Positions 6,309-16,385 of a stretch of 64,000 bases of DNA are shown here, in pieces (within the stretch, counting starts at the first letter, position 1; each line of letters begins with the position of its first letter). Where the stretch lies: contig NZ_FXUL01000003.1 of the NCBI RefSeq assembly GCF_900182955.1, positions 124,001 through 188,000 of the forward strand, given 5' to 3'. The translations under genes and the position numbers were made by a program. The stretch is from Noviherbaspirillum suwonense. Lineage in GTDB: Bacteria > Pseudomonadota > Gammaproteobacteria > Burkholderiales > Burkholderiaceae_D. A model generated the notes under the pieces. It was not told the DNA's origin. It searched no databases and worked only from the letters and a program-made list of their open reading frames with translations.

Positions 6309-7855
6309 AATCAAATATCGCATTGAAAGCTGTGGCATTGGCCCTTGCGGGCGCGGGATTAACATACGGCGGGTATTGGGCCGGTACCCATCGTGGCATG
6401 CCGGCAAGTGCAACTTCCACTGAGACCACTTCTGCAGCAGCTGGAGACAAAGTTGACCCGAAGACCGGACGCAAGGTGCTCTATTGGCATGACCCCATGG
6501 TGCCAGGGAATAAATTCGACAAGCCGGGCAAATCACCCTTTATGGACATGCAGCTGGTCCCCGTGTATGCGGATGAAGGCGGTGATGAAGGCGGGGTGAA
6601 AGTCAGTCCCACCCTGCAGCAGAATCTAGGCATCCGGTTTGCCACGGTACGGCGTGAAGAAACCCGCGAATCTTACGACCTCATCGGCACAACGCAGTTT
6701 GACGAAAGCATTGCCGAGGTCGTCCAAAGCCGGGTAACCGGCTATATCGACCGGCTCTATGCCCGGGCGCCCATGCAGCGCATCAAGCGCGGCGAACCGG
6801 TCGCTTTGCTCTTTGTGCCGGACTGGATTGCGCCCCAAGAGGAGTACCTTGCACTCAAGCGCTCTGGAAACGAGACGCTTGCCGCAGCGGCCCGCCAGCG
6901 GATGCAGGCGCTTTCCATCCCACCCGGACTCATCGCGCAGGCTGAAAAGACTGGTCAAGCGCAGAGAAATTTGACGCTCACGTCACCAGTCAACGGTGTG
7001 ATTACCGAGCTGGGCGTGCGGGAAGGAGCCATGGTTTCGCCCGGCATGACGATTGCCAAGGTGGCGGGGCTCAACAAGGTATGGCTTGTCGCTGAGATTC
7101 CTGAAGCGTTAGCCAACTCAGCAAGACCTGGAATGACAGTAGACGCTACCGCCTCTGGCGACGCCAGCCGCAAATATACCGGTAAGGTGCGTGAAATCCT
7201 TCCGGGCGTGAGCACAACAACTCGTACGGTCCAAGCCCGTCTTGAGCTCGATAATAAAGACGGCAGCCTAACTCCCGGCATGCTCATGCGTGTCCGCATT
7301 GGTGCGGAAAAGCCGGTTTCCCGGGTGCTGGTGCCCACTGAGGCGGTCATTACAACTGGGAAGCGCTCCGTAGTCCTCGTGGCCGGCGAAAACAACAGCA
7401 TGCAGCCGGTAACGGTCACAACTGGACGCGATGTGGGCGATGATACGGAAATCCTGACCGGTCTCTCCGAAGGTCAGAAAGTTGTGGCCTCCGGTCAGTT
7501 CCTGATTGATTCCGAAGCTAGCCTGAAGTCGGTTCTGCCCAAGTTTGCCGATACGGCGCAAGCACAAATGCAGGCGCAAAAAGGTCCATCGGCGACCGAG
7601 CCGACCTCTACAAGTCTGTCGCCGGTCTACCGCGGTGTCGGCAAGGTAGAGAAAGCATCCCCGGACAGCCTCACCTTGTCCCATAAGCCCATTCCGGAAT
7701 TGAAATGGCCCGCAATGACCATGGACTTCGGCAAGCCACGCCCGGAAGATTTTTCCGATATCAAGGTTGGCCAAGAGGTTGAGTTTGCGTTCAAGGAAAG
7801 CAAGGACGGCTACCTGCTTGAAACCGTTGTGCCGGCTGGTGGGAGCAAGAAATGA
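6305..7855 (+). CDS. cusB: CusB periplasmic adaptor fused to a C-terminal CusF domain
   Basis: The protein has 516 residues. A membrane-anchor/signal segment (6-28) is followed by a heavy-metal-binding segment (about 59-88, YWHDPMVPG and [10 protein letters not shown]). Next come the barrel-sandwich, beta-barrel and helical-hairpin regions of a membrane-fusion protein (about 100-420). Residues 439-516 form a CusF-like domain with His460, Trp468, Met471 and Met473, the same spacing as the Cu(I) ligands of E. coli CusF (His36, Trp44, Met47, Met49). CusB passes Cu(I)/Ag(I) from the chaperone to CusA and CusC. It overlaps cusC and cusA by 4 bp each (ATGA), so translation is coupled. Confidence 0.92.
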   Translation: MKSNIALKAVALALAGAGLTYGGYWAGTHRGMPASATSTETTSAAAGDKVDPKTGRKVLYWHDPMVPGNKFDKPGKSPFMDMQLVPVYADEGGDEGGVKVSPTLQQNLGIRFATVRREETRESYDLIGTTQFDESIAEVVQSRVTGYIDRLYARAPMQRIKRGEPVALLFVPDWIAPQEEYLALKRSGNETLAAAARQRMQALSIPPGLIAQAEKTGQAQRNLTLTSPVNGVITELGVREGAMVSPGMTIAKVAGLNKVWLVAEIPEALANSARPGMTVDATASGDASRKYTGKVREILPGVSTTTRTVQARLELDNKDGSLTPGMLMRVRIGAEKPVSRVLVPTEAVITTGKRSVVLVAGENNSMQPVTVTTGRDVGDDTEILTGLSEGQKVVASGQFLIDSEASLKSVLPKFADTAQAQMQAQKGPSATEPTSTSLSPVYRGVGKVEKASPDSLTLSHKPIPELKWPAMTMDFGKPRPEDFSDIKVGQEVEFAFKESKDGYLLETVVPAGGSKK

Positions 7856-10800
7856 TTGCCCAGGTTATTCGCTGGTCGATTGCCAACAGGTTCTGGGTCT
7901 TGCTTGCGGCAGTTGCCATTGCAGGATGGGGTTTGTGGTCGCTGAAAAACACCCCTTTGGACGCGTTGCCCGATTTGTCCGATACCCAGGTCATCATTCG
8001 AGCCCAGTATCCAGGCAAGGCGCCGCAGTTGGTCGAAGACCAGGTCACCTATCCATTGACGACGGCTCTGCTAGCAGTACCAGGCGCTAAGACGGTCAGG
8101 GGCTATTCGTTTTTCGGTGACTCATTTGTCTACGTCCTCTTTGACGATGCTACAGACCTGTACTGGGCGCGCAGCCGGGTTTTGGAATACCTCAACCAGG
8201 TTCAGAGCCGTCTGCCCCAAGGCGTGCGTGCTGAACTGGGGCCGGACGGCACAGGCGTTGGCTGGGTGTTCGAATACGCGCTGATGGACCGCACTGGCCA
8301 ACAAGACCTAAGTCAGTTGCGGGCGCTGAACGACTGGTTCCTAAAATACGAGCTCAAGACGGTTCCAGACGTCGCTGAACTCGCCAGCATCGGCGGCATG
8401 GTCAAGCAATACCAGGTCGTCCTCGACCCCGACAAGCTGCGAATATTCGGCATTTCTCATGCAAAGGTGCTGGAGGCGATTGGCAAGGCCAATCAGGAAT
8501 CCGGGGGCTCGGTGGTGGAAATGGCCGAGACGGAATATATGGTGAGGTCCCGCGGGTATCTGCGAACGCTTGAAGATTTCCGCAATATTTTGCTGAGTGC
8601 CAACGAGGCCGGAACGCCGGTCTTACTTAGAGACGTGGCCACAGTGCGTTTAGGTCCTGAAATGCGGCGTGGCATCGCTGAGTTCAATGGGGAGGGTGAG
8701 GTCGCCGGCGGTGTGGTGGTCATGCGCTCTGGCAAGAATGCTTTGGACACCATCAAAGCAGTCAAAGCCAAGCTGGCTTCGCTACAAAGCTCTTTACCTA
8801 AAGGTGTAGAGGTCGTGCCGGTCTATGACCGCTCGAAGTTGATTACGGCGGCAGTCACGAATCTCCGGGACAAGCTCATCGAGGAGTTTGTTGTCGTTGC
8901 AATCGTCTGCGCCATATTCCTGTTCCACCTTCGTAGCGCTTTGGTCGCCATCGTATCGCTCCCGCTGGGTGTGCTGGCTGCCTTTATCGTGATGCACTAC
9001 CAAGGCGTGAATGCAAACATCATGTCGCTGGGAGGGATTGCCATTGCTATTGGCGCCATGGTGGACGCGGCAGTGGTCATGATTGAAAACGCCCATAAGC
9101 ACCTGGAAGCACATGAGCATGCAAACCAGGGCCGGCCAATAAGCAACCGGGAGCGTTGGGCGCTCATCCAGGAAGCTTCGATAGAAGTTGGACCGGCGCT
9201 GTTCTTTTCGCTCCTCATTGTGACGCTCTCGTTTATCCCGGTATTTTCACTGGAAGCGCAGGAGGGCAAGCTTTTTTCGCCGCTAGCATTCACCAAAACC
9301 TATACCCTCGCTGCCGCAGCCGGGCTTGCCATCAGCCTGGTGCCAGTGCTGATGGGATACATGATTCGGGGACGTATTCCCAGTGAAGCTTCCAACCCGA
9401 TTAACCGGGTTCTGATTCGAGCCTATCGTCCGTTGCTCGAGGTGACGCTGCGCCATCCAATTGCAACCATCGCGATTGCACTTGTTGCTCTTGCCCTGAC
9501 GGTCATCCCGTTGTCCCGCCTTGGGGGGGAATTTTTACCACCTCTCGACGAAGGTGATTTGCTATACATGCCGTCGGCGCTGCCTGGCCTGTCGGCATCT
9601 AAGGCGAGTGAACTGCTGCAGCAGACTGACCGGCTCATCAAAACCGTTCCCGAAGTGGCTACTGTTTTTGGCAAGGCTGGGCGAGCGGAATCAGCCACCG
9701 ACCCGGCGCCGCTCGAAATGTTCGAAACCACGATTCAGTTCAAGCCGCGTGAGCAGTGGCGGGAGGGGATGACGCCGGAGAAACTGGTAGAGGAACTAGA
9801 CCGCGTGGTGAAGGTGCCAGGTCTCTCTAACGTGTTTGTGCCGCCAATACGAAACCGCATTGACATGTTGTCAACGGGCATTAAGACACCTGTCGGCGTC
9901 AAGGTTTCTGGTCCTGACCTCGCAGAAATTGACAGGGTCGCTGCCAGCATTGAGGCTGCAGTCAAAACGGTACCAGGTGTGACGTCCGCGCTCGCAGAGC
10001 GCCTTAGTGGTGGTCGGTATATCGATGTGAATGTCGACCGCAGGCGCGCTGCACGCTATGGGTTATCAGTAGCCGATGTCCAGTCTGTCGTATCGTCGGC
10101 CATCGGTGGTGAGAACATAGGCGAGGTTATCGAGGGACGCCAGCGTTTTCCTATCAACGTGCGCTATCCCCAAGACTACCGGGGCTCAGTGCAATTGCTG
10201 CGCGATTTTCCTGTGATAACTGAGAAGGGTGCGCAGATTCGCCTCGGCGACGTCGCAGACGTGAAAGTCACGGACGGGCCGCCGATGATACGCAGCGAAA
10301 ATGCCCGGCTTTCCGGATGGGTGTACGTCGACGTTCGCGGTACAGACCTAAGAACGGCTGTCAATGCAATGCAGGCAGCTGTGGCCAAGGAGGTGAAACT
10401 GCCACCCGGTTACTCAATAGGCTGGTCGGGCCAGTTTGAATACCTGGAGCGGGCCACTGCAAAACTGCAGACGGTTATTCCCTTGACGCTGGCGGTCATC
10501 CTTGTCCTGCTGTATCTCGCATTCCGGTCGGTTTCTGAAGCGCTGCTTTTGATGCTTACAGTCCCGTTCGCCCTGATTGGTGGATTCTGGTTCATCTGGT
10601 TCCTTGGCCATGCAATATCGGTTGCTACAGCGGTGGGGTTCATTGCCTTGGCCGGCCTAGCTGCGGAATTTGGCGTGGTCATGATGATTTACCTTCGTAA
10701 TGCCCTGAACCAGCGGTTGCAGGCGGGACACCTGTTGACCAAGGAACTGATTGTCGATGCGATACGTGAAGGAGCGGTGATGCGTGTGCGCCCGAAAGCG

Positions 10801-11043
10801 ATGACTGTTGCCGTTATCCTGGGCGGCCTAATCCCAATCATGTACGGCTCAGGCGCCGGCTCGGAGGTCATGCAGCGCATCGCCGCGCCTATGGTGGGTG
10901 GCATGATTACCGCCCCCTTACTTTCCTTGTTCGTCATCCCAGCGGCTTGGCGCCTCTTGCAGGAGCGCAAGCTTCGGCAGGCCATCCAAAACCCGAAAAA
11001 CCAATCACAAACGCAATTTCAACCTGAAGGAGTAGAACTATGA
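7852..11043 (+). CDS. cusA: CusA Cu(I)/Ag(I) RND efflux pump
   Basis: The protein has 1063 residues with the standard RND layout of two six-helix halves with periplasmic loops. It exports Cu(I) and Ag(I) with proton antiport. The pore methionine triad is present at Met573 (LLYMPS), Met623 (PLEMFETT) and Met672 (IDMLSTG), the same numbering as E. coli CusA, which separates it from Zn/Cd/Co CzcA pumps. TM4 holds the proton-relay carboxylates in [13 protein letters not shown]. The start overlaps the cusB stop by 4 bp and its own stop overlaps cusF by 4 bp. Nothing is truncated. Confidence 0.95.
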   Translation: MIAQVIRWSIANRFWVLLAAVAIAGWGLWSLKNTPLDALPDLSDTQVIIRAQYPGKAPQLVEDQVTYPLTTALLAVPGAKTVRGYSFFGDSFVYVLFDDATDLYWARSRVLEYLNQVQSRLPQGVRAELGPDGTGVGWVFEYALMDRTGQQDLSQLRALNDWFLKYELKTVPDVAELASIGGMVKQYQVVLDPDKLRIFGISHAKVLEAIGKANQESGGSVVEMAETEYMVRSRGYLRTLEDFRNILLSANEAGTPVLLRDVATVRLGPEMRRGIAEFNGEGEVAGGVVVMRSGKNALDTIKAVKAKLASLQSSLPKGVEVVPVYDRSKLITAAVTNLRDKLIEEFVVVAIVCAIFLFHLRSALVAIVSLPLGVLAAFIVMHYQGVNANIMSLGGIAIAIGAMVDAAVVMIENAHKHLEAHEHANQGRPISNRERWALIQEASIEVGPALFFSLLIVTLSFIPVFSLEAQEGKLFSPLAFTKTYTLAAAAGLAISLVPVLMGYMIRGRIPSEASNPINRVLIRAYRPLLEVTLRHPIATIAIALVALALTVIPLSRLGGEFLPPLDEGDLLYMPSALPGLSASKASELLQQTDRLIKTVPEVATVFGKAGRAESATDPAPLEMFETTIQFKPREQWREGMTPEKLVEELDRVVKVPGLSNVFVPPIRNRIDMLSTGIKTPVGVKVSGPDLAEIDRVAASIEAAVKTVPGVTSALAERLSGGRYIDVNVDRRRAARYGLSVADVQSVVSSAIGGENIGEVIEGRQRFPINVRYPQDYRGSVQLLRDFPVITEKGAQIRLGDVADVKVTDGPPMIRSENARLSGWVYVDVRGTDLRTAVNAMQAAVAKEVKLPPGYSIGWSGQFEYLERATAKLQTVIPLTLAVILVLLYLAFRSVSEALLLMLTVPFALIGGFWFIWFLGHAISVATAVGFIALAGLAAEFGVVMMIYLRNALNQRLQAGHLLTKELIVDAIREGAVMRVRPKAMTVAVILGGLIPIMYGSGAGSEVMQRIAAPMVGGMITAPLLSLFVIPAAWRLLQERKLRQAIQNPKNQSQTQFQPEGVEL

Positions 11044-11390
11044 AGAACCAAGTTTCGAAAGCCGTCGCCACTCTTGGATTTGCACTTTTTGCCATGAGCA
11101 CTAATGCTCAGCAGGCTGGGGGCGGACAGGATGAGGGCGGCAAGAAAATGGATACTGCAAAGGCCACGAAACTCACAGACGGCGAGGTCAAGGACGTCGA
11201 CGCAAAGGCGGGTCATGTGACGCTGAAGCACGGCACCATTGAAAACATGAATATGGGGCCGATGACCATGACTTTCGCAGTCAAAGAAAAATCGGCGCTA
11301 TCAGGCCTTACGAAGGGAAGCAAGGTGAAGTTTGCGGTGGAAAATATGGATAACGTGCCTACTGTGACGACGCTTATTCCGCAGAAATAG
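11040..11390 (+). CDS. cusF: CusF-like periplasmic copper/silver chaperone (Trp-to-Met variant)
   Basis: The protein has 116 residues with a signal peptide (1-23) and one CusF-type OB-fold domain. Aligning the ligand loop ([17 protein letters not shown]) gives His64, Met72, Met75 and Met77, at the CusF spacing. The position normally held by the Cu-capping Trp (Trp44 in E. coli) is Met72. It would carry Cu(I)/Ag(I) to CusB. It is the last gene of the operon, overlapping cusA by 4 bp. It supplies a second CusF besides the domain fused to CusB; the fused copy keeps the Trp. Confidence 0.9.
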   Translation: MKNQVSKAVATLGFALFAMSTNAQQAGGGQDEGGKKMDTAKATKLTDGEVKDVDAKAGHVTLKHGTIENMNMGPMTMTFAVKEKSALSGLTKGSKVKFAVENMDNVPTVTTLIPQK

Positions 11391-12052
11391 GGGAATGCCG
11401 GACTGGCTAACCTTTCTTATACCTCGGTCCTAAAATGTTAATTTGAGAACTCACATTAACTGCTTTCAGCCCCGCCCTGAAACGATTGACAATGGACGGC
11501 GATACTTTTTTATCTATACGTAGGTCACTGTTAGATAGAGTAGCAACACTGGATGCACAAAAGGACGTTGCATTTTCTACAAATACTAACCCGGTTTGAA
11601 TGATTGGTCGTGGCGTTGGCCCATCAATGATCAACTTCTGCGTAGGATGCGTTTCTTGCGTCTAATGATCTTTCTGTAATGTCCGCTTTTATAAGCGGTC
11701 ATATTTAGACTGATAGCGGACATTTCCACTGCATATTTAACGCTGCCCTTAATATCAAGAAAAGGAGTGTTGTTGTCGCCAGAAATTTGGCGCGTGTTTT
11801 TCAAAGGCTGCCGAAGGCGGCGGACCCAGTCCTCGAGCCTTGACCGCAAACTGTAAGCGAACATCCAGCTTGTGACGTTAAGGATAGAAACTCGCACCAC
11901 ACATTGGAAAAAGATTTATTATTGATCATTTTCTCTTGCAGTGAGATCAGGTTAAGTTCGTTATTTGTAAAATTTTAACGCGGTAATTATATAAAAACTC
12001 TTCATAAATTAAATAATACCTAATTAAACTTTAACTTTCTCTAGGTGAGAAA
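11391..12052 (+). other. AT-rich intergenic stretch, no convincing gene
   Basis: Base composition drops sharply after cusF, marking the change from the metal island to AT-rich accessory DNA. On the minus strand there are two weak frames overlapping at a TTGA. One (11631-11900, GTG start) looks non-coding. The other (11407-11634, TTG start) contains a segment, DLRIDKKVSPSIVNRFRAG, that could be a helix-turn-helix, but neither has a clear ribosome site or family. A 10-bp inverted repeat, AATGTCCGCT (11679-11688) and AGCGGACATT (11716-11725), lies inside. I see no integrase or transposase remnant. Confidence 0.5.
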
Positions 12053-12439
12053 ATGAACCGTCATTGCAGCAAATGCAATTTGGTCGAGCCAATAGCAAGG
12101 TTTGATCCGAATTTAAAAATTCCAAAGTCAAAAGCGGCTGTCTGCTTAGGATGTAAAGAAAAATCGCAACGAAAGGCCAATTGGAAAAAGCTCAATATAA
12201 ACATTTCATTCAAAGATTATCTTGTGATGGGTGAAGCACAAAACTGGAAATGCATGATATGTCAGACCCCGCATTGGACATTGGAAGGTATCCGTAGATA
12301 TCCGGCAGTTGACCATGATCACAACGATCCTAACGGGAAAATAAGAGGGCTACTTTGCACGAATTGCAATACCGGCCTTGGCAAGTTTCATGACAGCACA
12401 CACCTTCTGGAAGCAGCTATTGCTTATCTAAGGCGTTAA
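12053..12439 (+). CDS. HNH endonuclease, recombination endonuclease VII-like
   Basis: The protein has 128 residues. An N-terminal zinc-ribbon-like part has Cys5, Cys8, Cys31 and Cys34. The endonuclease VII-type HNH domain follows: Cys67-x2-Cys70, the VDHDHND motif (Asp87-His88-Asp89-His90), and GLLCTNCNTGLG (Cys102, Cys105, Asn106). These match the zinc-binding and catalytic residues of endonuclease VII-like nucleases from phages and bacterial accessory regions, which cut branched or double-stranded DNA. An AGGTGAG ribosome site precedes the ATG. It is AT-rich like its neighbours. Role here (phage remnant or defence) is unknown. Confidence 0.75.
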   Translation: MNRHCSKCNLVEPIARFDPNLKIPKSKAAVCLGCKEKSQRKANWKKLNINISFKDYLVMGEAQNWKCMICQTPHWTLEGIRRYPAVDHDHNDPNGKIRGLLCTNCNTGLGKFHDSTHLLEAAIAYLRR

Positions 12440-12659
12440 GTTGAAAAAATGACGAAATCACATAGCTAATCTAAATAAGCATAATGCATTTTTTGTTGCG
12501 ATTGGGAGCGTAATGCGCATGCAATTTTTGGAGAAAAATGCGGAATATCTCGCCCTAATTATGTGAATATAAAAACGTCACATCATTAGTCTATTCCAAG
12601 TGTCAAGATTGCACCAGAAACAATCAGTTAATATAAAAATTACATAGATGGAGATTTAT

Positions 12660-13064
12660 ATGATTAGAGCAATGACGCCCGATGAATTTTTCGCCCTTGA
12701 AGTTGACTTGGTCAGACGACATCAACATTTGGAAGATTTAACTACCAATTCGGCTCTAGATCATGTTTTCTACGTAGCGTTTATAGATGAAAGAGTTGTA
12801 GCATTTAGATATGTGCGTTTCTTCGATGGAGTCTGTGAATTATTTCAAATGTTTGTAGACACTCCCTTCAGGAGAAATGGAATAGCTGAACGGACTCTAA
12901 TAGTTGCATTAGATGATGCTTTAACGAGGCATTGCCGTGAAGTGGATGCTATTTGGGGTGGTGCAGAAGAGCGGCATTTAGCGCTATTCTCGTTGTACGA
13001 ACGTACGTTGCAAGACGTGAGATATCAAAATTCCGGCCTGAGATTTAAAGCGATGCGCCCTTAA
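12660..13064 (+). CDS. GNAT-family N-acetyltransferase-like protein
   Basis: The protein has 134 residues. The central strand and acetyl-CoA loop of the GNAT fold is readable as ELFQMFVDTPFRRNGIAERTL, containing the R-x-x-G-x-A pyrophosphate-binding pattern. The C-terminal SLYERTL...GLRF segment fits the last strands. The ATG at 12660 is preferred over the one at 12648 because GGAG (12650-12653) lies 6 nt upstream of it. Substrate is unknown. It stands alone in AT-rich DNA between the HNH gene and an opposite-strand gene, 220 bp from the former. Confidence 0.6.
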   Translation: MIRAMTPDEFFALEVDLVRRHQHLEDLTTNSALDHVFYVAFIDERVVAFRYVRFFDGVCELFQMFVDTPFRRNGIAERTLIVALDDALTRHCREVDAIWGGAEERHLALFSLYERTLQDVRYQNSGLRFKAMRP

Positions 13065-13158
13065 AGCAGCTTAACAGCCACTTTTGTCTAAATGACAAGG
13101 CATCAGCCCCAAATTCACAAAAGACTGAAAGCGGACCAAAGAATGATGCCGACAGAAT

Positions 13159-13956
13159 TTATATTGCCACTAAATACGGCAATCGCAGGCTCCGAAGGGG
13201 AGGACCAGAAAGGGTAATTTCTTTACTATCGCGGAACTGGACTAGGTTCACATCAATGAAGTGCGCAATAGATACTTCAAGAGCGTCTAAGGTCAGTCGC
13301 GTAAGCCCGATCAAGGCATCAACAGCATCTTCAAAGCCACTTGTTGGTTTTTCTACGTTTACACGTCTAAACCACGAGTAGTTGGCTAACACGTCAGCCG
13401 TTGGGTAAAAAGTATTAACAGAATTCTTTCCGTGAAATGACTCGAAATGCCACTCCATGTTGGCATCGTTAAGAGCGTCCTTTATATCCCCAAATTTTGG
13501 ATAATGCAAAAAGTGCTTGTTACGTGCGGATCTAAGCCACTCTTGTGATTCGAATGCAGCTAAAATTTCACGAACTTTATTTGATCCAGCATCTTTCTCT
13601 TCTGGTTTGTAGTATTTAACAACAAAGGCACGTAAATGCGCATTTTGTGGTGAAAAAACTTCGTTGAATTCCCACAGTTTTCCAAGAAGTAGACGTACCA
13701 GCATTGTCGTTTGCATCATTTTTCCGCCTCGTTCCACTGATGACCCTAAGTTTTGTTGGCGAGTAGAGATGAAGGCCATGCGCTGCAGCCAATTGAGTTC
13801 ATCATGAATATGCCCGGCAAGCAATAAACAGTACCGATCTTCCTCTAGCAACGCCGCAAACAATGCTGACGATACCTTTTGATGATACAACTTGATAGGT
13901 CGTACATCTGAATTCCGATTCTGGTACCACTGCTTTCGACGGTGTTTCATCTTCAT
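13159..13956 (-). CDS. Uncharacterised helical protein with an HEPN-like RNx4H motif
   Basis: The protein has 265 residues, a basic N-terminus (KMKHRRKQW), no signal peptide and no membrane segments, and appears mostly helical. Residues 142-151 read RSARNKHFLH, so Arg145-Asn146 followed by four residues and His151 fits the R-[polar]-x4-6-H signature of HEPN ribonucleases. The rest of the fold cannot be confirmed by eye. It is transcribed away from the 5'-nucleotidase gene across a 444-bp AT-rich gap and has no partner on its strand. I do not recognise a named family. Codon use is AT-rich like the surrounding block. Confidence 0.55.
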   Translation of the reverse strand: MKMKHRRKQWYQNRNSDVRPIKLYHQKVSSALFAALLEEDRYCLLLAGHIHDELNWLQRMAFISTRQQNLGSSVERGGKMMQTTMLVRLLLGKLWEFNEVFSPQNAHLRAFVVKYYKPEEKDAGSNKVREILAAFESQEWLRSARNKHFLHYPKFGDIKDALNDANMEWHFESFHGKNSVNTFYPTADVLANYSWFRRVNVEKPTSGFEDAVDALIGLTRLTLDALEVSIAHFIDVNLVQFRDSKEITLSGPPLRSLRLPYLVAI

Positions 13957-14400
13957 AGCTTTATCCTATTCTTGAAAATTTTTCAACAACCTTAACTGCA
14001 GCACCTAAAGAAATCCATTATCAGTATATATTAGCGATCTTATTTTCCACCCATTTATAAATATTAGGAGGATATTAAGCAAACCGGCAAGTGCTACAAC
14101 CTGTGGTGCCGTAGCAGCAGCATAAGTAAGATCGAATTGTATTACTAAAATTTTGCAATCTTTTACTCATTTAGTCGACTAGACGCAGTTATCGACGCGA
14201 GCCTTTCATTTCATAAACTGACTCATATACGGTTGCAACATTGCCGGTCCGGCAATACGCCCATATTATTACTTCATAGGTAAAATTAAGCTTCGCTCAC
14301 TTCAAAAATAAACTGGGCATTTCCGTGTAATATAGCTTAGAATTATTCCAGCAAAACCATCTGCATTTTATTTTTTCATCTAGCTTACCAAATCCAACTT
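13957..14400. other. Divergent AT-rich intergenic region
   Basis: This separates the HEPN-like gene (leftward) and the 5'-nucleotidase gene (rightward), so it should hold promoters for both. No open frame or RNA gene is recognisable. Composition is strongly AT-rich. I see no clear repeat. Confidence 0.5.
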
Positions 14401-15348
14401 ATGCCATATGATCTTGATAACCGCTTAGTTATAGGAGTTGCGTCGAGTGCCATGTTTGATCTATCTGAATCAGACGAAGTATTCAAACGTGAAGGTGAGG
14501 AAAATTATCGAAGATTCCAAGAACAAAATCTCAATAACCCACTCCCTAAAGGAATTGCATTTTCTTTCATTAAGCGATTACTGTCTTTAAATGACCTTTC
14601 CATCGATTCCACGAACAACCCCCTTGTTGAAGTAGTGCTCTTGTCTAAGAATGACCCCGACACTGGACTTCGAGTAATGAAATCTATTGAATATTACGGT
14701 TTGGGAATGACAAGGGCGATCTTTATGCAAGGGCTAGCTCCATATAAATATATTCCCGCGCTTAACATATCACTTTTTTTGTCTGGAAGTATGGATGACG
14801 TTGAAGCAGCAATAGGCCTTAAATTTCCTGCAGGGCATGTAATGAATTCATCCGTTATAGATGATGAAGATGATGAGGAACTGCGGATCGCGTTTGACTT
14901 TGATGGTGTGTTGGCCGACGACGAATCGGAAACTGTTTTTCAGGAAACAAAGGATTTAAAACAGTTCCATGCACATGAAGTTACAAACGTAATGCAACCT
15001 CACAATCCCGGTCCACTTCAACAGTTCCTGGTTCAAGTATCAAAAATTCAATCTGAAGAAGAACGCCGGAAAAAAGCTGACCCCTCATACAAAAATCGCC
15101 TTAGAGTGTCTATAGTTACAGCTCGCAATGCACCTTCCCATGAGCGTGCATTGAATACGTTAAAGAGTTGGGGCGTCATGGCTAATGACGCATTCTTCCT
15201 GGGTGGCATTGAGAAACGAAGGGTACTTGCCGTGCTGCGTCCCCACATTTTCTTTGACGATCAGTCAGGTCACCTAGAGGCAGCTTCTAAAGTTGTACCG
15301 TCTGTTCATATTCCCTTTGGCATTACAAATCAGCAAGGATTAAAGTAA
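14401..15348 (+). CDS. 5'-nucleotidase, cytosolic NT5C1-like family
   Basis: The protein has 315 residues and matches the bacterial relatives of cytosolic 5'-nucleotidase I (HAD fold). Family motifs visible are LVIGVASSAMFDL...SDEVF (about 9-28), NPLVEVVLLSKNDPDTGLRV (73-92) and YYGLGMTRAIF (98-108). The HAD nucleophile loop is FDFDGVLADD (Asp166 and Asp168), and motif II is SIVTARNAP. It should dephosphorylate nucleoside monophosphates such as AMP or IMP; the precise substrate cannot be told. It converges on the SIR2-like gene with 213 bp between stops. Being AT-rich and beside nucleotide-sensing genes it could belong to the same defence locus, but that link is inference. Confidence 0.8.
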   Translation: MPYDLDNRLVIGVASSAMFDLSESDEVFKREGEENYRRFQEQNLNNPLPKGIAFSFIKRLLSLNDLSIDSTNNPLVEVVLLSKNDPDTGLRVMKSIEYYGLGMTRAIFMQGLAPYKYIPALNISLFLSGSMDDVEAAIGLKFPAGHVMNSSVIDDEDDEELRIAFDFDGVLADDESETVFQETKDLKQFHAHEVTNVMQPHNPGPLQQFLVQVSKIQSEEERRKKADPSYKNRLRVSIVTARNAPSHERALNTLKSWGVMANDAFFLGGIEKRRVLAVLRPHIFFDDQSGHLEAASKVVPSVHIPFGITNQQGLK

Positions 15349-15561
15349 GGATAAAAGATAATTCTATCAAGATGAATAAATTTATGGCATAGCGAGCCGC
15401 TAGATTGTTTCTTAATTCGAAAGATGATGAATTATGGCTATGCCTAAATTGATATTAGTTTTTAAAAAAAACTATTTCTGCCGGCAAACTAAGCAATATT
15501 TAGTTAACCGTCCTAATACTCAATTGCTGAATTGATGATCGGTTTTCCATTTGGATAAAAG

Positions 15562-16383
15562 TTAAGGCTCTTCTATTGTCTTTCCATATGCTTCCTTGAG
15601 CAGATCCAATAAAAAGGTTTTGACCGAATCCATTGGGTTATCTGATTCTGCGACAATAGGCACTATACCACGAGAGCGCAGAATTCCTTCTTGGACAATA
15701 TTTGGCCTAGTAAGAAATATGTACGATTTCGGCCGCGCTTTCTGAAAACCCTCAAGCTCCCACTGTTTATGAAGCCTATATAGCAAATAGCGCATATTAA
15801 TATCAGAGAGACTGTACCCTAAGAATAGGACCGATTTTCCGAGCACATCTCCCCGAAGCTTAATATCAAGAGGAGACTCAAAACTCATACGATCAAAATA
15901 GCTGGATTCGGTGAGAACAATGGAATCGTCGTCGTCAAAGTCCCCGTGAAATTTAATTATTTGGGTTCTATCCTCTTTTGCTAGGGCGATGTCAGACACG
16001 TTTGTTATCTTACTGAATGGCACGTTCCAGTGCTCAAATGCGCGTTCGATCCAGCGATCATAGTTTGTAGTGTATATAGAGGGGAACTTTAACTCAACAA
16101 TTGCACGATGCAAAAAAGATTTGGAGATATCGATAGAGTTGGCATGCCAAGTCGTATCCATCCAGCTTCTAAGAGGTCCTAGTTTACCTTTAACCTGATA
16201 GTAATACTCGGCGAGTGAAAGGTAATCGCCAGACAACTGAAATAGTTGAGGATCAAAATCTAATTCTTGCGCTAACCTAGAAATTAATGAACCATACGAA
16301 GGGAGGCCGAGATTCATAGACAGCCCTGCACCCGCGAACAGAATCGCCTTTCGGTTTCTTATTGCCTCAACAAGTTCTTGCAT
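15562..16383 (-). CDS. SIR2-like NADase (effector of a HAM1-SIR2 pair)
   Basis: The protein has 273 residues. It shows the SIR2 Rossmann NAD-binding loop AILFAGAGLSMNLGLPSYG (13-31), the TTNYD segment with Asn107, and the catalytic-type His146 in IKFHGD. FLGYSLSD (188-194) is typical of SIR2_2-type defence proteins, which deplete NAD+ rather than deacetylate. There is no additional sensor domain, so activation must come from a partner. The start codon lies 2 bp after the stop of the upstream HAM1-like gene, and its ribosome site (GGGAAGG) lies in the end of that gene, so the two are coupled. The fit with KomC of the Kongming system is my recollection and is not confirmed by a search. Confidence 0.85.
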   Translation of the reverse strand: MQELVEAIRNRKAILFAGAGLSMNLGLPSYGSLISRLAQELDFDPQLFQLSGDYLSLAEYYYQVKGKLGPLRSWMDTTWHANSIDISKSFLHRAIVELKFPSIYTTNYDRWIERAFEHWNVPFSKITNVSDIALAKEDRTQIIKFHGDFDDDDSIVLTESSYFDRMSFESPLDIKLRGDVLGKSVLFLGYSLSDINMRYLLYRLHKQWELEGFQKARPKSYIFLTRPNIVQEGILRSRGIVPIVAESDNPMDSVKTFLLDLLKEAYGKTIEEP

Positions 16384-16385
16384 GC

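Noticed and set aside
11407-11900. Two overlapping minus-strand frames as real genes
   Set aside because: GTG and TTG starts, no ribosome site, and one contains an inverted repeat. A possible helix-turn-helix in the second was too weak to call a gene.
14401-15348. 5'-nucleotidase as KomA of a Kongming system
   Set aside because: KomA is an adenosine deaminase as I recall it. This protein has a HAD nucleotidase fold with no deaminase metal motif, so it is not KomA.
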